NCBI GenBank assembly: GCA_030831445.1
Contig: JAURLB010000025.1
Coordinates: 1 to 5,269, forward strand
Direction of reading: 5' to 3'
Origin: Candidatus Nanopelagicales bacterium
GTDB lineage: Bacteria > Actinomycetota > Actinomycetes > S36-B12 > UBA5976
Length of the DNA stretch: 5,269 nt
Numbering within the stretch: position 1 is the stretch's first letter; the number at the start of each line of letters is the position of its first letter. Under the pieces are notes generated by a model that saw only the letters and a program-made list of their open reading frames with translations, searched no databases and was not told the DNA's origin. Both the position numbers and the translations under genes were made by a program. Below are positions 1 to 5,269 of this stretch, in pieces.

Positions 1-760
1 AAGTTACTTTCTGACTGGGATCGTTTCTTACGGGGCAAAGGCAAAGTGTGAATCATCAGTACCCTCAGTCTTTACTCGAGTAAGTGCGTATCGAAAATTT
101 ATTCAAAGTATGCAACGTGCGTTAGCAATTGAACGTGACGAGCTAGGGGTAGATATTTCAAGTCTACAATATCGAAACACATCAAGTTTGCCGTTGCCCG
201 TTACCACTTTGCAACTAGCACCATCTTTGTTTGCAAAACAATATAGTGCCACACTCACCCGCGAATTGAGTGTTACAGGTGCATTTGACGTCGCAACTAT
301 TCGTTTCCGTAGTTTTAGCATGAATCAACAAAACAAGGAAGTGACCATCTCCCTACTTACTCGCGAAGAATTGAGCACTTCAGTAAGTCAGCAATGCGCA
401 TGGGGTGAGTCGATTGCTAGTGCAAACGCGCAGAGTGGATATGTAACAGTAATGATTCGTGACGCCACGGATTGGTTTGCCTCAGTACAACTCAAACTTG
501 CAATGCCCGAATCCGGATGTCTTGAGGAAGCTGGAACTCCACTACAAGTTTCAGTTGTTCAAGGAGCAGATTTGTCGAGCGTGTGCTCTGCCCGCGCCTA
601 CATAAATACTGAAAATGTGTTTGAGATATCTCTGGCCCGCGCTTGCTTACCCAACCCTGCTGCAAGTCAATTTCGAATTGTGTGGGCAACCAATAAAGCG
701 GTAGACCTAGAACCTGGGCCAGATCTTTGGATTGGGCCACTTGACCTTCGTCAACCCTAA
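1..760 (+). CDS. Trypsin-like serine protease (S1 family), 3' part only, with beta-rich C-terminal extension
   Basis: The frame is open from the left edge (first full codon at base 2) to TAA at 758-760, giving 252 visible residues. An ATG at 110 lies inside the gene and is not its start, because the 36 codons before it read as the end of a chymotrypsin-fold protease: GIVSYG (visible residues 6-11), Cys16, then PSVFTRVSAY (21-30) and a terminal helix (RKFIQS). In trypsins the GDSGGP motif with the catalytic Ser lies about 10 residues before GIVS, so the catalytic triad is off the window. By alignment in my head, Cys16 is chymotrypsin Cys220 and Ser22 replaces the usual Gly226 of the specificity pocket. 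About 215 residues follow, rich in alternating beta-type stretches, with four Cys (132, 173, 195, 215) and no membrane anchor or LPXTG signal. The segment around ARACLPNP (212-219) resembles the RSCLGxP wording of beta-sandwich modules in actinobacterial secreted proteins. Export is likely but the signal peptide is not visible. The protease family is fairly sure; the role of the extension is unknown. Confidence 0.85.
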   Translation, partial: SYFLTGIVSYGAKAKCESSVPSVFTRVSAYRKFIQSMQRALAIERDELGVDISSLQYRNTSSLPLPVTTLQLAPSLFAKQYSATLTRELSVTGAFDVATIRFRSFSMNQQNKEVTISLLTREELSTSVSQQCAWGESIASANAQSGYVTVMIRDATDWFASVQLKLAMPESGCLEEAGTPLQVSVVQGADLSSVCSARAYINTENVFEISLARACLPNPAASQFRIVWATNKAVDLEPGPDLWIGPLDLRQP

Positions 761-761
761 T

Positions 762-784
762 TCGAGGCATTTGCCCCGATTTTT
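762..784 (+). terminator. Probable weak intrinsic terminator after the protease gene
   Basis: Two bases after the TAA stop, CGAGGC (763-768) and GCCCCG (773-778) form a six-position stem with one A-C mismatch and an ATTT loop. T762 and A779 can add one more pair. Five T residues follow (780-784). The placement right behind the stop and before the groL operators fits a terminator, but the stem is short and imperfect. Confidence 0.5.
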
Positions 785-794
785 CACGCTTCGA

Positions 795-821
795 TTTGCA
801 CTCAAGGCATGAGAGTGCCAA
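795..821 (+). promoter_or_regulatory. CIRCE operator 1 (HrcA repressor site), upstream copy
   Basis: The left arm TTTGCACTC (795-803) and right arm GAGTGCCAA (813-821) flank exactly nine bases. The consensus is TTAGCACTC-N9-GAGTGCTAA, so each arm has one mismatch. HrcA binds this element and represses chaperonin genes until heat shock removes active repressor. This copy lies upstream of the predicted -35 box of groL and may add cooperativity to the second copy. Confidence 0.88.
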
Positions 822-829
822 AAATTGGC

Positions 830-856
830 TTAGCACTCAAGCCCCCTGAGTGATAA
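830..856 (+). promoter_or_regulatory. CIRCE operator 2 (HrcA repressor site), overlapping the groL promoter
   Basis: The left arm TTAGCACTC (830-838) matches the consensus perfectly. After nine bases, the right arm GAGTGATAA (848-856) differs from GAGTGCTAA at one base. The element runs from the predicted -35 box almost to the end of the -10 box of groL, so bound HrcA would block RNA polymerase directly. It starts 35 bp after the first CIRCE and matches it at about 19 of 27 positions, including the shared run GCACTCAAG. Confidence 0.93.
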
Positions 857-857
857 T
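830..857 (+). promoter_or_regulatory. Predicted groL promoter (sigma-70/SigA type)
   Basis: A -10 box GATAAT (852-857, five of six to TATAAT) lies 16 bp after TTAGCA (830-835, four of six to TTGACA). Transcription would start near 864, giving a leader of about 107 nt before the groL ATG. The promoter lies inside the second CIRCE operator, which supports it. The start site is inferred from sequence only. Confidence 0.6.
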
Positions 858-868
858 CAGGGTGAGTG

Positions 869-939
869 GCCAACGAAGTTTCAAGTAGGTTGCCTGAATG
901 GCGGTGACCAAACTGGGACGTCCGTCGCGGGTCGTTGGC
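869..939 (+). promoter_or_regulatory. groL leader with long-range inverted repeat (possible RNA structure)
   Basis: GCCAACGA (869-876) is perfectly complementary to TCGTTGGC (932-939) and could close a loop of 55 nt. Inside it are TGCC/GGCG pairing around 891-903 and the palindrome GGACGTCC (916-923). The stem lies within the predicted 5' untranslated leader, after the CIRCE sites. It may affect mRNA stability or translation, but an 8-bp match over this distance can arise by chance. Confidence 0.3.
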
Positions 940-952
940 AAATCCGTAATGA

Positions 953-2590
<1,638 letters not shown>

Positions 2591-2598
2591 ATAAGTCA

Positions 2599-2635
2599 AA
2601 AAAAGAGGGAGATGGGTTCCATCTCCCTCTTTTTT
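2599..2635. terminator. Bidirectional intrinsic terminator between convergent groL and pullulanase genes
   Basis: A perfect 17-bp stem (2599-2615 with 2619-2635) closes on a GTT loop. The GC-rich core GAGGGAGATGG/CCATCTCCCTC is flanked by A residues on the left and T residues on the right, so a U tract follows the hairpin in transcripts of either strand. It begins 9 nt after the groL stop and lies about 9 nt after the pullulanase stop on the other strand, so it can end both transcripts. Confidence 0.93.
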
Positions 2636-2643
2636 ATTGCCTT

Positions 2644-5269
2644 TTACTTCTGGTTCAGCACCAGCGTTGAAAGTGCTGGGATTAAAACCGTAATGGTCTT
2701 CTTTGTTTGTGAAATGACTTTGTAACCCTTGAGTTTCGCATCAACACTGTTTTGTTGAATTGGGTGAAGAGATACTTTGCCAAGCTTCGATAGCGTTACC
2801 TTGGTTGCTTTCACGTTAGTGTTGAAAATAACAGTAACTGCTCGAAGGCTGGGATCAAGATCAGGAAGTTTCTTGAACTTTGCACTTCCATCTTGAATCG
2901 TCATTGCAATGACCCCCGGAGTCTTGCCTGAAGTGCTCGCAAAACGAATCCGCTTTCGAACGTCATCTCCGGTTGTGAGTCGGAAGAGATCACTTGAATA
3001 GCGAATCTGCAAGAATTCTTGGAATCGTTGTGTGGATGCCAACATCTGCTCACCGGTTGGTTTAATGGTTGCGCTCTGGGCCAAAAGCGGCTTGGCATAT
3101 TCATCCCAACGCGCGCCGTTGTCACCTTTCATTGGAAGTCCACGACCAAAGCCGTTGTCACTCATATCCCATCGGATTGCATTGAACCAATCGCCAGAGT
3201 TGTAAGAGTTCTTATCCAGTGACTTACTGCGCATGATGTCTGTACCTGCTTGATAGAACGGAACACCTTGACCAAGGGTGCTGATGCTCAGCGCCAAAAC
3301 TTGATGACGTAATCGTGCATCAAGTGAAGTCTTTGGTGGCAATTTGTAGGCGAGCCAGTCAAAGAGCGCTTCGTTGTCATGTTTGTCAACGTAGGCAATC
3401 ATGTCTGTTGGATGAAGGTTATAACCTGCTGCTGCTCCGTTATATTTTAAGAGTGTTCCAGATGTATTGAAACCATCTGCCCCCTTGAAGCCATACGATC
3501 GAAGCATTCCAACAAGACCTAATTTGACTAGATCCATCTTGCTGAGAACGGAGAGTGTTCGAGTAATTCCATCCTTGCTATCTGGATTTCCATTCCAAAC
3601 AATCGCCTTCATCTTTTTGCCATCAATTTTTTGCATTGACCACGATGAACTTGCAAATCCCTGCAAAGTTGGATTGCTGTCGAACGGACCTCCGCCTTTT
3701 GCAGAGTCGCGTAGGCGATCGTCGAAGACTGCAATGCCTGTACCTGCCATATTGCCTTGGGTGGCCTGGATAAAGCGTGCTCCATTTTGCACTTCACCGA
3801 AGTTCCATCCTTCGCCATACAAAATGATTGATTCGCCATCAACTCCGTCACTCGCAACTGTGAGTTTGTCAAGATCTGCTCGAATGTCCACCAAAAGGGC
3901 TTTCGGCATATGTCCCATCAAGTCAAAACGGAACCCATCAATCTTGAAGTACTTCACCCAGGACAAGATTGAGTCACGTGTGAACTTGTACATCATCGCA
4001 TGTTCAGTTGCAGTGTTTTGGCAACACGTTGATGTGGTAACGCTGCCATCTGCACTGAGTCTGAAGTAATAGCCAGGAACTATCTTGTCGAATGTGCTCT
4101 TATCGTTTTGACCAGAAGAGTTCGTGTGGTTGTAAACAACATCGAGCACATTTCGTAGGCCCACATCGCTGAGGCCTTTGATCATTTGGCGAAATTCCAA
4201 AATGCGACTGCCACCATCAGGATTCACTGCGTACGAACCTTCAGGTGCATTGAAATGATACGGGTCATATCCCCAGTTGAACCCGTCTTTATCCGCAATG
4301 GCTGCGATTGCCTTCTGTTGCTCTTCGCTATTTGCGGGATAAACACTGAGATCTCCAGGTGTTTGCCACATTGAGGAATCCTCATCGATGGTTGCAATGT
4401 CAAAGACTGGCAACAGGTGAAGATGGGTCATTCCGGCATCAGCCAGAGCCTTCAAATGCTTCATGCCATTGGAACTCAACTCACTGAAAGCCAGGTATCT
4501 ACCACGGTTCGGCGCAGAGACGGTGCTGTCCTCAACACTGAAGTCGCGAACGTGAAGCTCATAAATCGTCGCATCTTTGATAGTAGTGAACTCAGGCCTC
4601 GCACTATTCCAACCTACGGGAATGAAAGCTGCGTCACTTGGATCAAAGATTTGTGAACGTGTCGAATTCATTGAGAGTGAAATCGAGTAGGGATCTGGAA
4701 CAAAGTTCTTCACTACTGATGTTTTGGAGTGCGCATAAACATCAACCTCGTAGACGAAGTATTGATTTTTCCAACTTGCATCGCCCGTGATACTCCACAC
4801 ACCAGTTGCCGCGTCGCGAGTCATTGCACTCACAGTTGCTTCAGTAGTTCTTGGTCCTGCATATCGAACTAACTTCACGTTTTGTGCAGTTGGTGCCCAC
4901 ACACGCATTGTTGGAGTCGTACCACTCCAAACAACGCCCAAGTTGACACTCGTCGCAGCACTGGCATAGATGTAATCAAGTACCGGGGCTAGTTGGATGC
5001 CAGTGAGGCGGACAATCTTTGTCGCTCCACTTGGGTTTGAACTTGTAATTGAATTGTCTGTCACTAGCACTGCAACTTGTCCACGCAATAAATTTTTAAC
5101 GTTTGCCACTTCATCGGCAGGAAGATTCAATGAACGGTAAGGATTTAAGTGTTGGAATTTTTCTAACACAGAACTCGGAAGTGAAGACCCAGACGTCAAA
5201 GCAATGGCCTTGTCGTATCCACTTACTTCTATTTCACGGGTGTCTTCATTTTCTGCTATTTGGATGGAA
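2644..5269 (-). CDS. pulA: Type I pullulanase (alpha-1,6-glucosidase, PulA type, GH13), 5' end off the window
   Basis: This enzyme hydrolyses alpha-1,6 branch links in pullulan, starch and glycogen. The frame is open from the right edge to TAA at 2646-2644, giving 874 visible residues. A TTG at 5199 is internal, because 23 in-frame codons precede it without a stop. Counting from the edge: an N2-type beta domain (to about 110; PYRSLNLPADEV, VLDYIYASAA), a CBM48-like domain from WAPTAQNV (124-131), then the GH13 barrel. The barrel has FNWGYDP (330-336, the YNWGYDP type I marker), DVVYNHTN (376-383), GFRFDLMGH with nucleophile Asp449 (codon 3924-3922), YGEGW with acid/base Glu486 (3813-3811) and KHDN with Asp631 (3378-3376). 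A C-terminal beta domain of the DUF3372 type follows, with LHPIQQNSVDAKLKG near its end. The order and wording match Klebsiella PulA closely, though the loop before FNWGYDP is shorter. The only cysteines are a vicinal pair (415-416). A signal peptide and starch-binding modules may lie beyond the edge. It is convergent with groL, sharing a terminator. Confidence 0.95.
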   Translation of the reverse strand, partial: SIQIAENEDTREIEVSGYDKAIALTSGSSLPSSVLEKFQHLNPYRSLNLPADEVANVKNLLRGQVAVLVTDNSITSSNPSGATKIVRLTGIQLAPVLDYIYASAATSVNLGVVWSGTTPTMRVWAPTAQNVKLVRYAGPRTTEATVSAMTRDAATGVWSITGDASWKNQYFVYEVDVYAHSKTSVVKNFVPDPYSISLSMNSTRSQIFDPSDAAFIPVGWNSARPEFTTIKDATIYELHVRDFSVEDSTVSAPNRGRYLAFSELSSNGMKHLKALADAGMTHLHLLPVFDIATIDEDSSMWQTPGDLSVYPANSEEQQKAIAAIADKDGFNWGYDPYHFNAPEGSYAVNPDGGSRILEFRQMIKGLSDVGLRNVLDVVYNHTNSSGQNDKSTFDKIVPGYYFRLSADGSVTTSTCCQNTATEHAMMYKFTRDSILSWVKYFKIDGFRFDLMGHMPKALLVDIRADLDKLTVASDGVDGESIILYGEGWNFGEVQNGARFIQATQGNMAGTGIAVFDDRLRDSAKGGGPFDSNPTLQGFASSSWSMQKIDGKKMKAIVWNGNPDSKDGITRTLSVLSKMDLVKLGLVGMLRSYGFKGADGFNTSGTLLKYNGAAAGYNLHPTDMIAYVDKHDNEALFDWLAYKLPPKTSLDARLRHQVLALSISTLGQGVPFYQAGTDIMRSKSLDKNSYNSGDWFNAIRWDMSDNGFGRGLPMKGDNGARWDEYAKPLLAQSATIKPTGEQMLASTQRFQEFLQIRYSSDLFRLTTGDDVRKRIRFASTSGKTPGVIAMTIQDGSAKFKKLPDLDPSLRAVTVIFNTNVKATKVTLSKLGKVSLHPIQQNSVDAKLKGYKVISQTKKTITVLIPALSTLVLNQK

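Noticed and set aside
110..760. A separate 216-residue gene starting at ATG 110.
   Set aside because: The same frame is open to the left edge and its preceding 36 codons encode the end of a trypsin fold, so ATG 110 is an internal methionine.
800..841. HAIR elements (HspR sites), because ACTCAAG occurs at 800-806 and 835-841.
   Set aside because: The required CTTGAGT half seven bases upstream is missing in both cases; the repeats are explained by the CIRCE arms and spacers.
3467..4069. A 200-codon open frame antisense to the pullulanase gene.
   Set aside because: It lies wholly over conserved GH13 catalytic motifs and its translation has no recognisable domain, so it is a shadow.
5197..5199. 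TTG at 5199 (minus strand) as the pullulanase start.
   Set aside because: The frame stays open to the right edge, and the visible beginning lies in the middle of an N2-type domain, so the gene begins outside the window.

Overview
The window most likely comes from an actinobacterium with moderate to low GC (mid-40s percent by eye, not computed). The GroEL protein carries wording typical of actinobacterial chaperonins ([33 protein letters not shown]). This, with the modest GC and secreted-type glycan and protein hydrolases, would fit a streamlined freshwater lineage such as the acI/Nanopelagicales group. That placement is inference.

Layout, left to right. (1) Bases 1-760, + strand: the 3' end of a trypsin-like (S1 family) serine protease gene. 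Its catalytic core lies mostly off the left edge; the visible part is the last strand-helix portion of the protease fold plus an unusual beta-rich C-terminal extension of about 215 residues with four cysteines. A short hairpin with a T run follows the stop. (2) Bases 761-970: an intergenic control region holding two tandem CIRCE operators (HrcA repressor sites) 35 bp apart. The second overlays a predicted promoter, and a leader of about 107 nt with some inverted repeats follows. (3) Bases 971-2590, + strand: a complete groL (GroEL, 539 aa) with no groES beside it. (4) Bases 2599-2635: a strong 17-bp-stem bidirectional terminator shared by two convergent genes. (5) Bases 2644-5269, - strand: the 3' 874 codons of a large Klebsiella PulA-like type I pullulanase, with its N-terminus off the right edge. 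All catalytic residues are present.

The three genes do not form one pathway. groL is a heat-shock gene with its own operators, promoter and terminator, set between two genes for probably exported hydrolases, one for proteins and one for alpha-glucans. I see no mobile element, CRISPR array, tRNA or rRNA, and no convincing sign of an undescribed system. The items most worth a second look are the tandem CIRCE operators, the C-terminal module of the protease and its altered specificity pocket, the stand-alone groL with an atypical tail, and the single vicinal cysteine pair in the pullulanase.
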